The translations under genes were made by a program, and so were the position numbers. A stretch of 64,000 bases of DNA from Glycine soja (Eukaryota > Streptophyta > Magnoliopsida > Fabales > Fabaceae), in assembly GCF_004193775.1 (NCBI RefSeq), contig NC_041002.1, positions 6,125,261 to 6,189,260 of the forward strand, in the 5' to 3' direction. Positions 22,401 to 35,206 of this stretch are shown piece by piece. The notes under the pieces were generated by a model. The model saw nothing but the letters and a program-made list of their open reading frames with translations, did no database searches and was not told the DNA's origin. Numbering within the stretch: the stretch's first letter is position 1; every line of letters begins with the position of its first letter.

Positions 22401-25400
22401 CATCCTCAGGGTACTTGTTTTCTCTCGGGTCGTAATTATTCTTTCCTGTTCCTTTTTGTCCCAATCCATATGGTTGCTTTGCAGTTCTTCCATCTGGTAG
22501 TTTATGCTTCCTTTTTGTTCCTTCTATTGTTACCCATTTATCCCTATTTCTTATTTTGGGGATGTTTTTCTAGTAGCAGATCAGGAGATGAATCAAATAC
22601 ACAGGGGAAAAATAGTTTTTCTAGAACATTCTTATTCTTATTGATGCTGCTTTGCAATTATAGTCCACTTCTTCTGCAATGAACGTGAACTAGTTTCTTG
22701 AAATTGAGACCTGATTCATGGTTTGATACTGTTTATATTGTTGCATGATTTCTGAAATCAGATTAATTGAATTTTACATTTTCTGAACTGCATGGACAGA
22801 TATTCCCATCCCGCTTGGTAGATATTGAGAGGGATTACCTCTTATTAGATAAGCGATACCCCCGACTCTTTGTCTCTCCTGAATTCTCCAAGGTATATTG
22901 ATACTATTACCATGTTAGTTTATTTGGCGAAATATTTACTTTATTATTTGTTCTACGAAAGCTCTCTCAGAAGCTTGAGTAAAATCTTTAAAATTTAAAT
23001 ACCAAATTAGCTAATCCAAATTATTTTTCTTCTTCGATGACAAGGCCTTGATATTGATTTGAAATTATTTTGTAAAATTTTCTTAGGCTGTTGTGAACTG
23101 GCCAAAGGAAAACCATAAACTGTCTATTCATACTCCTGTCAGGTACCTCTATATTCATTTGTGTCACATCAGTTACATGATTACAAAATATAATCCCATG
23201 CTTCTAAAGGTTTATTGTATCTTGAGATTTTTCATTTTTATTTTTTTTCTACCCTATCCATAATAAGAATTTAATTATTTGACACTATTTTTTCCGTTGT
23301 GTAGTCCGAGTATCTTGAACACTTCTTGGCAATACTAGCTGGGTGTTGTTGATTTTGATTTTGAGAGGAAAACATATTTTTGGGTGGGACGGCTGTGGTT
23401 ACATTCAAAAAATGAGTTTTGTTTTCTTGACAGTTTAAAGTGATCTCATTTTTAAAACTATTTTCTCATATTTTGAGCGTGTCTTAATTATTTCTGCATT
23501 TCCTGGCGTATGGCTGTAATGAGGTAACTTATTGCTTTTGAGAAATTAAAAGGAAAAGCAACCATGATTTTGAGCAGTTTTGAGCATGACTTTGTTGAAG
23601 AAGAAAGTGCCACTGAGCCTAGAGACTCCTCCAACAAGCTTTTGGTGGGACAACCTCCAAATTCATTACAAGGAAATACAGTTTGGAATGCTAAAGTAGG
23701 TTCACTTTTGAAGTTTGTGATCTATGTTTTTCTCTCTATTTGTATCATGTTTTGCACTGAATTGAATTAAATGCTATTTATTATGGTTTTGTTATTATAT
23801 GGATCATCTAATTGTTTTTTCTTATTTTTGTACTTCATTTTGAAGCGTTTGTTTGATATCAGCAGTAGGTTTTGACATGCTGAATTTGTTGTAGTTACTT
23901 AGACTTAGAGGACTCTTAAGTGTTATAGAAAGAATTGTTTTTGAGTTAGAGGATCAATTTCAACTCTGCTAAAATTTTATCAAGATGTTCACATATAAAA
24001 TGGGTTTGTATTCTTGCTTAGCCTTTTGTCAATAACCTTGTGTTTTGACCATGTTAAGTTGGGCAATTGGCGGTATAGTTTTTAGAGAAAAGTTGGATAT
24101 TGTTAGGTTTCAACTTAAAACCAGTTGGCATTAAGTGAAGTTTTTCAACAGATATATAAGTTGCACCCCGAGAGTTGAGGCAGGTGGCGATGTGGGACTT
24201 CCCAACATCCTTTCTCCATAGATGCCTGTCAGAACATATGAGCCTACTACTAGAGTAGGCGAGATTTACCAAGATAGGCTATAGGCTTTGATTCCATGTT
24301 ACATTTCAACTTAAAACCAATTTGACAATATAAGTGAAGTTGTCCAACAGATATATAAGTTGCACTCTGAGAGTTGAGGTAGGCGATGTGGGACTTCCTA
24401 ACAGATATGATGATATGAAGGCCATATGATATTTTGTTTAAACATGTGTATGTTCTTATAGCACTTGTTGGGGTTAAGAATCATGCCCTAATTGGTTATG
24501 CTGACTAAAGTTCTAACTTTTTTTTATTAGATTTGGAATGCCATATAAGGTAGTTGTTTTTTATTACCTAAAATTGCTAGAAGTGAATTATTATACATTG
24601 CAAGCAAAAATGGCATATATGTAGAGACACGAGGTGGTTCTGTTTTTGTTAACATCCTTAACCTCCTTCATTTAACCCCTCAGCTCTATTAATGGACTCA
24701 CGAATTTAGGTTTTGAAATATCCTGATCTGTGGTAACTGTGTAATAGTTTATTGTCTGTTGTTTCAACGTCCATGATAACATCAAAATCTTCACTAGTGA
24801 AAATATAAAAGACTCCAGTGACCTTTGTACACGAGGCTCCATTTTTAAAATTCACTTTGTTAGATAGTTTTACAGAAAGTTGTGTCTGAAATGGTCCAAG
24901 ACACTACTGCCTAAAGCCTTGTCTCACTAGTTGTCGGCTCCATGGATCACACAACACCATTCGTCTTGGTTAAAGACCAAATCTTCTGAGATATTACTTA
25001 CCATGAGATGTCTCTTAACAACTTGCCCCAATGTTCTTCTTAGTCCCCCTCTCCCATTTTTCACATGACTAATAACCACACAATCTACTCTCCTCACTGG
25101 TGCCTCCAGTGACCTTTGTACTGGTTATTGCTGCTGTATATTTGTTCCAGCATATGATGTAATCTTTCTATATGAAGTTTATATTCTAGCGAAGGATTTG
25201 GTGCTTCTACTGTTTGATAAATATTTTTTTGGTCTCCTTGTTTCAGATAATCTTGATGAATGGACTTAGTAGGTCTGCGTTGGAGGAGCTGTCATCTGAT
25301 AAAATTGTAGATGATCGCATTCCTCATTTTTGCAATTTCCTTAGATTTGCGGTTCTTAAGAAGGATCATTCTTTCATGGCAGTTGGTGGTCCATGGGAAC

Positions 25401-26251
25401 CTGTTGATGGGGGTGATCCATCTATTGACAATAACTCTTTAATCAAAACTGCCCTCAGGTTCATGCTTATGATGTGATTATTGTTGTTATATATTTATGC
25501 TTTCCACTTCAGGACTTGTGAATATTTCCCCTTTTTACAGATATGCAAAGGATGTTATTCAACTTGACTTGCAGAATTGTCAACATTGGAATCCTTTTCT
25601 TGAGGTATCAGTTATTTTTTAATACTATTTATTTGTTTTTCAGCTAACTTATTTTTTTCCTTTATCTTTTTGTTGAAACTGCCTCCAAGAACCTTTTAAA
25701 ATACTCATGTTAAGTATTCATTTTTCGTATGCCTGTTTTTTAAAAATTGCATCAAAGCAAGTCTCATCTTTTGTTTTTATGAGCAACAGGCTTTTTACAT
25801 TCTTTTGGTTTAATCTGTTTGTTATATGTAGTTGTTATGTTCCTTTTTTTTTGTTAATATTTCCATTATCTAAGATTTTGGTTATATCTTTTGGTTGCTT
25901 TTAAAAAACTTGTTTTTCTCTTAAAAGTTTAGTTACTGAAAGCTGTAAAATTTCAGTTACATTATGATAGAATTGGCAAAGATGGTTTCTTTAGCCACAA
26001 GGAAATCACTGTTCTTTATGTTCCTGATTTGTCTGACTGCCTCCCTTCGTTGGATGAATGGCGTGACAAGTGGCTTGCCCACAAGAAAGCTGTGGCTGAA
26101 AAAGAGCGTCAACTTTCTTTGAAAAAAGAGGTCTGTATTTATTGGTTGGGGTTTTGCTATGTTCATGATTTATTAGTTGGATGGTTTTGTAGAGGTAAAT
26201 TGTTTTCCATATTTTCTCTCATTATATATTATTATTATTATAATTATTATA

Positions 26252-26287
<36 letters not shown>

Positions 26288-29202
26288 TTGTTTATGTTTC
26301 AGAAATCAAGAGATAACAAGGAAGTATCTAAAGGTGAGTGAACTACTCTCTAATTTTCCTATGCATGAAATCTGATATTTTTCATCTCACCCCATTATTA
26401 ACTAGTTGTGATTGGTTTTTCTTTTTAATTAATAGATAAATCAGATAAAAGGAAGGATTCTACTCCATCAGGAAAGTCAGATGTAAAGAAAAAAGAGAAA
26501 GATAATAATACTGTTAAGGAAGAAATTGAAGGAAAGACTGGAGTGAATAACAATAAAATCACTAAAAATGAAGGTTCTGACATGGGTGAAGAAGGCAAGA
26601 GTGCTGAGAAAAAGACGGGGGTAACTGTCACTGGTCAAACCACAGGTGGTGTGAAGTCTGTGAAAAAGAAGATTATAAAGAGGGTTGTGAAACAGAAAGT
26701 TGCCACTAAGGCAAAGGCTACTGCCATCAAACAAACAGACAAATCAGGTGAAAAGGATGTTGCTGAGAAAGTGACATCCAATGTTACTGATCAGGATGGA
26801 AAATCTCCTACTGGGGTTGAAACTCCTGTAAAAAACTTAGTTGCTGAGGATATGTCTATTGGGAAAATTGATAGTGAAGAGGGCAAAGATAAAGAAATAA
26901 ATAGTTCTGAAGATAAACCTCAAAACAAGCCAAATCCAACAGTAAATGCAGTTGTGAGTGATCCTTCTGTGAAAACAACAAAGAAGAAGAAAATTATTAA
27001 GCGGGTACCTAAAAAGAAGGTGGTGGGTGAGGCTTCTAAATCTCTTGTATCTGAACCTAAAAAGGATGAGAATCAAGGACAAGATAGTACCCAGAGCTCT
27101 GGAAAGCAGACTGCAGATGCAAATACCATAGTGACCGAGGAGAAGAAACCTGGGAAGGTAGTTCCGAAGAAAAAGATAAAAACACCTGTCTCTAAGAAGA
27201 AAGATGAAACTGCTGATTCCAATAAAACAGAAACACTGTCTGACAAAAAGGATGAAGGGAACGTTGTGGCAGTTCAAGCACAAGATGACACACAGAGCAC
27301 TGGCAAGCAGACTGCCAATGCAGATACCACAGTGACACCAGAGGTGAAGAAAACTGGGAAGGTTGTCCCTAAAAAACAATCAAAGACCCCCACGTCTGAA
27401 AAGCGAGACAATACAGCTGATTCCAGTAAAACAGAAACAAAGTCTGACAAAGATGACAAAAAGGAAGAAAGAGTTACTGGTGAAAAAAGTGGGGCAAAGA
27501 CAGACAAGCTGAAAGCCTCTGATAAAGATGTTACCAATGTAAAGGGGAAAGTGAAAGATGGGGACAAGTCAAAAGATGAGAAAGTAACCCAAGAGAGGGA
27601 TGGAAAGGACGAGTCCAAAAGCAAATCTAGTAAGGAAGTGAAAGACAAGAGGAAGTCTAATGAACCTCCTCGACACCCTGGATTTATTCTTCAAACAAAA
27701 TGGACCAAAGATTCTAAAGTATGGTATCCTTAATTTGACTGTAAAAAGTATTTGTACATTTACTATATTATGTACTCAGTTTAATTTGTAATTTCTGGTA
27801 CAGATACGTTCTTTGTCATTGTCACTGGATTCATTGCTGGATTATACAGATAAAGATGTTGAAGAATCAAATCTTGAGGTATGCTCATCTGGTTTTTATT
27901 TGCTCTCCATTGCAACAGTACTTTCTGTCACTGAATTATTTACTTATGGACTGTTATTGTTGTATGTTTCTGGATTATTGGTTTTGCAGCTTTCATTGTT
28001 TGCTGAATCATTTTATGAAATGCTTCAGTTTCAAATGGGTTCTAGAATTTTGACATTTCTTCAGGTTGGTTAACCCTTTTTTTTTTTTTTTATTATAGTT
28101 GATATTTATCTTGATTCTTCATAGGCAGCCTATTTACAATTTGGTTTACCATTTTTCTCCAGAAACTGCGCATAAAATTTGTGATCAAAAGAAATCAGAA
28201 AAAGAGGCAGAGGGAAGATGAGCAAGAGAAGGATGATGTAAAAAAATCTCCTGTTAAGCGTCAAAAGGGAAATGATCCTTCAGTGAAGAATGAGCCCACA
28301 AATATGGACACGTTAAATCCAACCCTACTAGATGATGAGAAAGCTGTTGCTAGGAATGATAACTCTAGTAATAAGGAGGATGATGTGAAGATGGAAGATG
28401 GATCAGACGAGGAAGAAGAAGATCCAGAAGAGGATCCTGAAGAGTACGAGGAAATGGAAAATGGTAGTCCCCAGCATGAGGCATCCAATGATAAAAATGC
28501 TGAGCAAGAGGCGAATGCAGATACTAAATCTGAAAATATTACTACCAATGATAAAACAGCAGATGAAACTTCTAAAGAGGAGATTAAGGTTAAAGATGAG
28601 GTGCAAGAATCCAAGGCCGATCTACAGGTAAAAGAAGAAAAGGAAGGAAAGGATGAGATTAAGAAAGAAACTCCTACTGCTAAGGAGGTTGTTGTGGACA
28701 GAGAATTGTTGCAGGTATTTTCTTGTAGATTATGTAACACTTTATTATATTTCTTCTATTTGGTATAATCTGTCTACAATTGGCTTTGGATGAAGAATTA
28801 ATTCTTTGATCATTTATGACAGGCTTTCCGGTTTTTTGATCGCAATCGTGTTGGGTACATCAGGGTAAGCACTTCTGTATGTTTCAAGCCTTCCTCAAGA
28901 ATGATGACTAATATTTGTTTCTTTTCAGGTTGAAGATATGAGAATAATTATCCATAATCTGGGGATGTTCTTTTCGCACAGGGATGTCAAGGTGAGAAAA
29001 TCTCTGAAGCTTGTTGATGCCATGTTATTGCCTCAAGATATTTGTTAAGCATATAGCATAATCTTCTGCCTTGTGATATTTCATTGACCTGCATTCTATT
29101 CTATAAAAACAGGAACTAGTACAGAGTGCATTATTGGAGAGCAACACTGGGAGAGACGACAGAATTCTTTATAATAAGCTAGTGCGGATGAGTGATATTT
29201 GA
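19444..29202 (+). CDS. RSA1: CCAR1/DBC1-like nuclear protein, SHORT ROOT IN SALT MEDIUM 1 type
   Basis: Twenty coding exons with GT-AG introns: 19444-19509, 19834-20028, 20463-20756, 20919-21022, 21268-21963, 22075-22120, 22800-22892, 23087-23142, 23578-23695, 25247-25458, 25541-25604, 25957-26130, 26303-26333, 26436-27718, 27804-27878, 27990-28064, 28163-28714, 28823-28864, 28929-28991, 29113-29202. They total 4329 nt, 1442 aa, without a stop. Layout: Gly/Ser/Tyr/Gln-rich N-terminus (1-185); Arg/Glu-rich coiled segment (about 337-408) and three KDPRGTS repeats (about 411-431); DBC1/CARP1-like region (DYLLLDKRYPRLF, about 477-700); long Lys-rich linker (about 710-1130); a second conserved block (GFILQTKWTKDSK through MLQFQMGSRILTFLQ, 1131-1194); acidic tail; EF-hand-like end (FFDRNRVGYIRVED, about 1382-1395). 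By family knowledge it acts in the nucleus in transcription/RNA regulation, and in Arabidopsis in calcium-linked salt tolerance. The symbol is by recollected similarity. Confidence 0.9.
24101..24403 (-). mobile_element. Intact TRIM inside intron 9 of the CCAR1-like gene
   Basis: Two 107-bp direct repeats (24101-24207, 24297-24403) begin TGTTA and end CAACA or TAACA. GCTTTGATTCCA (24285-24296), directly against the right repeat, is the reverse complement of a two-mismatch initiator-Met PBS, so the element is antisense to the gene. Five-bp target duplications GATAT flank it (24096-24100 and 24404-24408). At 303 bp with no coding capacity it is a typical TRIM. It is a different family from the TRIM at 56866. 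Confidence 0.92.
26226..26287. repeat. (TAT/ATT)n microsatellite in intron 12
   Basis: About 60 bp of ATT/TAT trinucleotides, twice interrupted by AATT, just before the acceptor of coding exon 13. Confidence 0.92.
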
Positions 29203-30080
29203 TGCCCCTTGTGTCTATTTCATTGTTTACGAAACACTGGAATTGCCTGTGTTGGGACTTGGGATTAATGAAAGTTGCTTTTGTAAAATTACAGTTGGAC
29301 TTTATTTGATTGTTGAGAGGGCTGGTAGTCTTTCGTTTTAGCGAAAGGGTAAAACCTTTCTTGGCATTTACAATAGGAAACCAAGTATTTTATTTACATG
29401 TTTTGAATTTTTTTAATCTCATCTTTTCGTGAAACTTCTGTTATTTTATTCGTGGCCCGAGTTTTCAAATTTTGCGTATTTTCTAAATATAACTTTCGAG
29501 GAATTGGGATGGCTTGGATTTTTTAAAGAACTAAATCAACTTCAAACCAAACCATTAGACTGTTTTGGTTTTCCAAAATGAAATCATTTTTTTACGAAAT
29601 CAATTTGGAGTTTACCTTGTTACTGATGCAGCCAAAATGAGTGTTAGTGTTTTGGTAGCATTTTTTTCTATGGAAGTTGAGACTGATGTTCGACCTCGCA
29701 TGAAAACATCTCGAGCCTCAATTATAGCATGATCCTGATCCCTATTGAACGCCCAATTATTATATGTGATGGATTCGTGGAAGGGATTAGGAAGAAAAAG
29801 GAGAGACGGTGATAGTGTAAAGGACTTTTACGTGCTCCCATCATCACAAATTGTCATGACTGCTTAGAAACTTACATTGTGCACTTCATTTTTTTTGTAA
29901 TGCCTTTGTGCAAATGATAACTCTGTTATTGTGTAGTGGCCTGCTGCCATGCACTTAACAGTTGTCCTCTAACAGCATATTTTCAATCATGGTTTCACTT
30001 TAATTGTTTCACATAATTCATAATTAAATCTATTATATATAATAATACAATTATAAATAAATGTATAATTATATTAGGCT
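29203..30080. other. 3' UTR of the CCAR1-like gene and downstream intergenic DNA
   Basis: The first ~100-150 bp after the stop are T-rich and probably the 3' UTR (ATTAATGAAA and TTTTGTAAAATT near 29265-29290 may direct polyadenylation). Beyond that no gene or element is recognised. Confidence 0.5.
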
Positions 30081-30364
30081 AAGGTTCTTGATAAATGATC
30101 AAATTTTATTTTGGGTTCTTAATACATTTTTTTATTATTTTGAGTTCCCGATATATTGAAACTTTTGTTGAGTCTCTGCTATCAATTAAGTGATGGTGTC
30201 ATCTTACAAACTTATCTTTTCAACAATATCAATGGTTGTGATGATGTTATGTCATCACTTAATTGATGACGAAGACTCAATTTTTTTTAATATATTTGGG
30301 ACTTAAAACAACGAAAAAATTATTATGGACCAAAAATAAAATTTGGTCATTTATCATGGACTTT
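30081..30364. mobile_element. MITE-like element with ~110-bp inverted repeats
   Basis: The left arm (AAGGTTCTTGATAAATGATCAAATTT..., ending CAATTAAGTGATG) is repeated in inverted form on the right (CATCACTTAATTG ... TTGGTCATTTATCATGGACTTT). Only about 60 bp separate the arms, so the unit could fold into one long hairpin. No transposase and no clear target duplication are seen; family unassigned. Confidence 0.78.
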
Positions 30365-30914
30365 AAATATATTTAAGATATTATGTTATTAATAATTATA
30401 AATATATAGATAGCGGGGCGGGTATGGGGGTAGGGCAAGGAGTGACACACTCTAACCCAAACTCAATTTGTTTTCTTAAGTTGGAGGAAGTCAAAGCAGA
30501 TTTTTTTCATCAAGATCGGGACAAGATTGGAAGGGTACCTAGGACTTCGGTTTTATTGCCATGCCTAGTGGTGGATTAGTAAAACGTTAGCGTATACAAC
30601 TTAATAGTCATCTCAACTTTTACTCATGTCTATTATAATGGGTAGGATAGAAAGGATGCTTTACGTAACGTTGCAATCATAAAGAACAAAAATAAAACTT
30701 AAAAAAAAAGAAAGAATCAAAACAAATTTTATTAAAAAGATAAGCAACCAAAAATATATTTTAGCCTAATTATCTGTTTTAATAATAGATTTTCCTTTTA
30801 TGTCCCTTTTTGTAAGACCATTTTCAAGAAATTGTTTGGCCACTACCAAGTGCGTAAATCAATTGACATGGGGTTGTTCCAGCTTAACTAGTGGTCTTGG
30901 ATTCTGGTCTTGAG
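30365..30914. other. Intergenic DNA
   Basis: No gene or repeat structure is recognised between the MITE-like element and the hAT element. Confidence 0.6.
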
Positions 30915-31662
30915 TAGGGTGGAAAAATAGGTCCAACCTGACGAGCCAACCTGTTTTACCATGCTTTTTTGGTAGGCCGGGTGATATTTAGAACTCGCCA
31001 ACCTGATGTGACTCGCCATGCTTGGCCCACAAAAAAAGGATTGAGGTGTAGGCCGGGGTGGGTTAACTCGCTATCCTTTTAATTGACATAGCTGACAACA
31101 ACACAAACATAGAGTCACTTACATTAGGGAATAAGGAGTTAGGGTTTCTTTTGTAACCTCTCTTAGACTCAATTTTCACCAAGCACAAATCAAATACTCT
31201 TGATAGTGCAACCTCTCTCTCACCACAAAGTTATGAACAATGGCAGCGACAATAGGAGCATGGGGAACGAGACGATGCAATAGGAGCACAATGGACGACG
31301 GACGAAACTCTTGTTGGCTTGTCAAAGTCACGCAACAGAGCACTCTATTCACTCATCTCGACTTCTCATGCTTCCAGTTTCCTGTTGGTGCATTGTGCAC
31401 TATGATGGTTTAGTTTAATTGAACAATTTGTTACATATAAAATCACTAGCTTGTTTTTTGCTTTAAAAATTAATGGGTCAACCTGCCAACCTATACCCAT
31501 TTTCTAATAGTTTTGGTTTTGGCACACCAACCCACCACCCTAACGAAAAAAAGGGCGGGTGGCACTTTCAACCCTTTTCTAAAATACAGGGTGGGTCAAC
31601 TCGGCTTGTTTTTGGAGGATTGGTGGCGGGGTGGGGCGGGCCAACCCATTTTGTCGCCCCTA
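30915..31662. mobile_element. Non-autonomous hAT-type DNA transposon (748 bp)
   Basis: Short imperfect terminal inverted repeats: TAGGGTGGAAAAATAGG on the left and the complement of TAGGGGCGACAAAATGGG on the right. Perfect 8-bp direct repeats GTCTTGAG flank it (30907-30914 and 31663-31670), the size made by hAT transposases. The subterminal regions have several GGGTTGGC / CCAACC motifs (for example GGTCCAACCTGACGAGCC on the left, GGGCCAACCCATTTT on the right). No transposase frame is present; a frame at 31473-31733 is only the subterminal repeat read through. Confidence 0.9.
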
Positions 31663-31670
31663 GTCTTGAG

Positions 31671-33289
31671 GATGCAACAACATTAAATATTTGGAGGGAA
31701 AACTTTACCGCTCATAATGATCTTATGAGCTAAAACATGATTGAATCAAATGGAGGATACCAATAGTGATATGCACAAAAAAAATTATTTCTCTTTATTT
31801 GATCCTTTTCGAATTGTTTGTTGTATTAATTTCTTTCTCTAAAATAACCTTAATTAGTTAACAAATATTTTAGTAAAAAATAATAAATGCTGAAAATTAA
31901 TGAAATAAACTCTTTCTCTGTCATTAGGATTAAAAAAGATGAGTAAGAATTATGTGAAAAACATAACTAAGTGAAAAGTGAAAGATGATATATTTCAATA
32001 AAATTAAAGGTAATTTTGAAAGAACATTATAAATTATTGACAAATTACTTGAAAAGATTCTATAAAAAGGGACCAAACGCGTAATTGAGTATGTTAAAAA
32101 AACTGATTACAAAAATTGAACTAAAAATATTACAAAAGAATCAAATTTTTTAAAGTTACTGGATAATTCTATATTAAGAAAATTCTTATTTAAATAAACA
32201 ACTTCAATCTAAATTGTTTTTGAGTCCTCTGTACGTTTATGTGAAAAAGTTTTCTTATAATTTCTATATTATTTATATCCTTATGTAAAGTACTCCTCAG
32301 CTTAATAAAATTTGGGGTAAAATTCCATAGATTAATTAATGATTGCTCCACTACTATTTCAGATATTGGTTACTCTATAGAGTGTACATGTCCGGATAAT
32401 TTCAAGATCTTGGTCGCGGTCCCATCACTCGTTACCGAGTCATTGTATTAAAAGTAGTTAACGTACTTTTTTGGTGTGATTAAGGCACAAATTAAATAAG
32501 ATTTAAATTTAATTTATAAAATACTATAGTTTATCTAGAAATAAAAAATACATTTACATCAGCATAAAATTTCACGAGTTTAAATTGTATTTTAATTTTT
32601 AAAATATTATTTTTTAATTGATGTCCTTTTTTTTTAAATGATTTATTTCCTCTTATTTTTTTATAATTTATTTGTTAGTTACTTTATTAATTTTGTTCAT
32701 CAATATTATTATTATTATTATTATTCAATCTGTTTAAATATTAGCTTCGTATTTAATATTTTTAAATATATCTGAGATTTATTTGTTATTTCTAATTTAA
32801 AGATTAATATGGCAATGCCCCATAATTTCGGAGACCAAATAATAATTTACTCAAATTAATACATTTAAACTTCAAAATCAAAATATTTCTTTACCTTTCC
32901 TCATAGTCATATGGCATGCTCATATGAACAACCGGGGTTAAATAAGTTAGTTAATTTATTAATAATTAATTTAGTTTTATTGAATATTCAATTAAATTTA
33001 CTTTTTTTAGATCACATGTTTTTTTTGGAAACGGCTAATATATATATATGTTTTGAAGAAAAAACATACAAGATAAAAAGAGAGGATATAGGTACTAGTG
33101 GTACAGCACATGGATACAAAGCAAGTCCCACGATCAATTCTGAATATGTCCTCTCTTCCACTCCATGGTATAACCATCAAACCCCCGTAAAATCTTAAAC
33201 TTGGTCACAAAGTGTCTATTTCCAAAACCAAGGGAAGCTACAAAAAATAAACCACCAAAGAATTACTTAATCACCATGAAATCCTTACT
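31671..33289. other. AT-rich intergenic DNA
   Basis: No convincing gene. It contains a short (ATT)n run at about 32706-32727 and long A/T-rich stretches. A 95-codon frame at 32911-33198 has no recognisable domain and biased low-complexity composition. Confidence 0.6.
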
Positions 33290-33384
33290 CAACTTGAGGC
33301 TTCCAGCGCATGAAATCACCAACATTCATGTAGTGTTGCACGACCACCATTAAACACACAAACCATCGTTCCAAAAAATGCTCC

Positions 33385-33926
33385 TTACATGGTGCCTAGA
33401 CATGCATTTGGATTAGACACCCATTGCACAAAGGATAGCGCGAACCCAACAAAGCAATTCTTCATCCATGGCAAACTCCAGAACATGATATCATCCAAAA
33501 TCTTCTGTGGTGCAAATGGCTCCTCCTTGAAAATACTTTTGTTCCTACAAGACCAAATATTCCATAAAACAAAACACCATATGATGTTCCACATAACATT
33601 AATATTGATGGAGCCTCTGTGAACTGGAATGTTGTAGGAAGTGAGCTTGTGGATCTGACAGAAGAGACGAAGATATACCCAACCAAGAATAGCATATATC
33701 CCATATACTCCTAATGACTGGACATGAAAAAAACATGTGCTTCATGGACTCCTCCTCCACATGGCAGAATTGGCATGCTCCAATCTCCCATGCAATAAAA
33801 ATGTTTCTTTTTCAGAAATTTGAGATAGAAGGCAAACGGTCCAAACAAAGTCTCCAAACGAAGAACTAAGCTTTGGAGGGGGAGGGATGCGTTTAAACTC
33901 CAAATGTTGTAAAAAATGAAATACAA
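33385..33926 (-). pseudogene. L1: zf-RVT C-terminal domain
   Basis: Frames on the minus strand read WNIIWCFVLWNIWSCRNKSIF and, in other frames, a CHVEEES.KHMFF-like segment. Together they match the reverse-transcriptase zinc-binding tail of plant L1 LINEs (C..C...E...H.F..C, then W.IW..RN...F). The domain is broken over three frames. Confidence 0.75.
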
Positions 33927-33944
33927 TAAATCACACTAGAATGA

Positions 33945-35185
33945 GGGAGGGGGGTTGAATAGTGTGTTAGATAAACTTTTCAAATCTTTTCACAATGAAA
34001 GTGATTTATGAACAAAATAGTTTACAAGGACTATTGTCTAGTGACAAGTAAATTTTTTGCAAGTAGTAAATGACTGTTTTCTAGTGATTTATAAACAATA
34101 GTTTTAAAGAAAACTTGTGTGAAAAGATATGACAGTAATATGCTTTAGAAATACTATGACAAGCTAAAGAAGAGTAGTAGAAATACTCACTTTTATACTG
34201 TTTTACTCAACTTGGGTTATGTCCAGTTCTCCTTTATTGGTTCCACTAATCAAATTGATTACAACAAGTATTTTATCCTACCACTCCTGACTTACAAGTA
34301 TTCTCTAGACCACTATTGACACAACCTTTACACTCCCCTTGAATCTAATACACCCAAGTATTATTTTATCATTAAATCACTGCTGACTTTCTGAAAAACT
34401 ATTTGAAAATAGAACCAGAGGTTCCAACACTCAAAGTGTGTTTACAACGAAAAACTTATTTCTCAAAACACAACTTTGCTAGGCAAAGAGTAAACTCTCT
34501 TAGCTTAGTGCTTCTCTCAAAATGATATCCATTTGTTTCACTTTTTCAATTCTTGGTTTGATCACTTTTCACTTGTTTTTTTTTTTTTGTCGTTTTTGAA
34601 CTTTGAAATGAGTTTCCTTTTATAGCTATTGGAGAAAAAAATCTTTACTTGGACCAACACATTCAATATTTGACTGTTGTTAGTCCTTATGGTGTATTGA
34701 CAGCTGGAGGTGCGAATCTTTCTAAATAAGGTAAGCTCTTCACGATTCTAGTAGTATATTGATTTTGGATAGATCCTTTCTAAATCTGTCTCAATCATGC
34801 TAGATTCAAACATTAGTTTAAATCAAGTAATACAAAATAATCTAAAGAAGATAGTTTGTAACATGAATGAATCCACTTGCTATTGGACTACACTTATAAA
34901 AGATATAAATATTTATGTAAGTGTTTAAGTGTCCTTTTGGATGTGTGATAAAAGCATAATGGATGGTCCACTATTTTTCGATGTTTGTTCTATTAGCAAC
35001 GCATTAGACACTGGATATTACCTTTTAAAAAAAGTATAAGATTGTAGAATGGACGACAATCATAAATTGAGTTGAAGTATAGGAACTTATTACCATAATA
35101 CTTCCATATGATGTGTCCTATATTCTTACATGTAAATCATTAGTAATCATAAATTTATATCTTAGTTATTCATCAAAATCAAAGG
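33945..35185. other. Unidentified insertion within the L1 LINE
   Basis: Between the zf-RVT region and the RT region lies ~1.2 kb with no coding potential. It starts near CACTAGAATGAGGGAGGGGGGTTGAATAG and ends near GGATCATCCAGTCC. The GGGGGGTTGAAT motif recurs at about 56760. It is probably a solo LTR or other non-coding retroelement part; I could not define terminal repeats or a target duplication. Confidence 0.4.
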
Positions 35186-35206
35186 GAATGAATGGATCAT
35201 CCAGTC

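Noticed and set aside
26837..27648. Minus-strand frames rich in Phe/Ser/Leu
   Set aside because: They are shadows of the Lys/Asp/Thr-rich linker exon 26436-27718.
29330..29365. Hairpin GCGAAAGGGTAAAACCTTTC as a terminator
   Set aside because: Intrinsic terminators do not apply to plant pol II genes; the short stem is likely chance.
31473..31733. 86-codon frame with repeated Asn/Pro/Gly
   Set aside because: It is the subterminal repeat region of the hAT element, not a gene.
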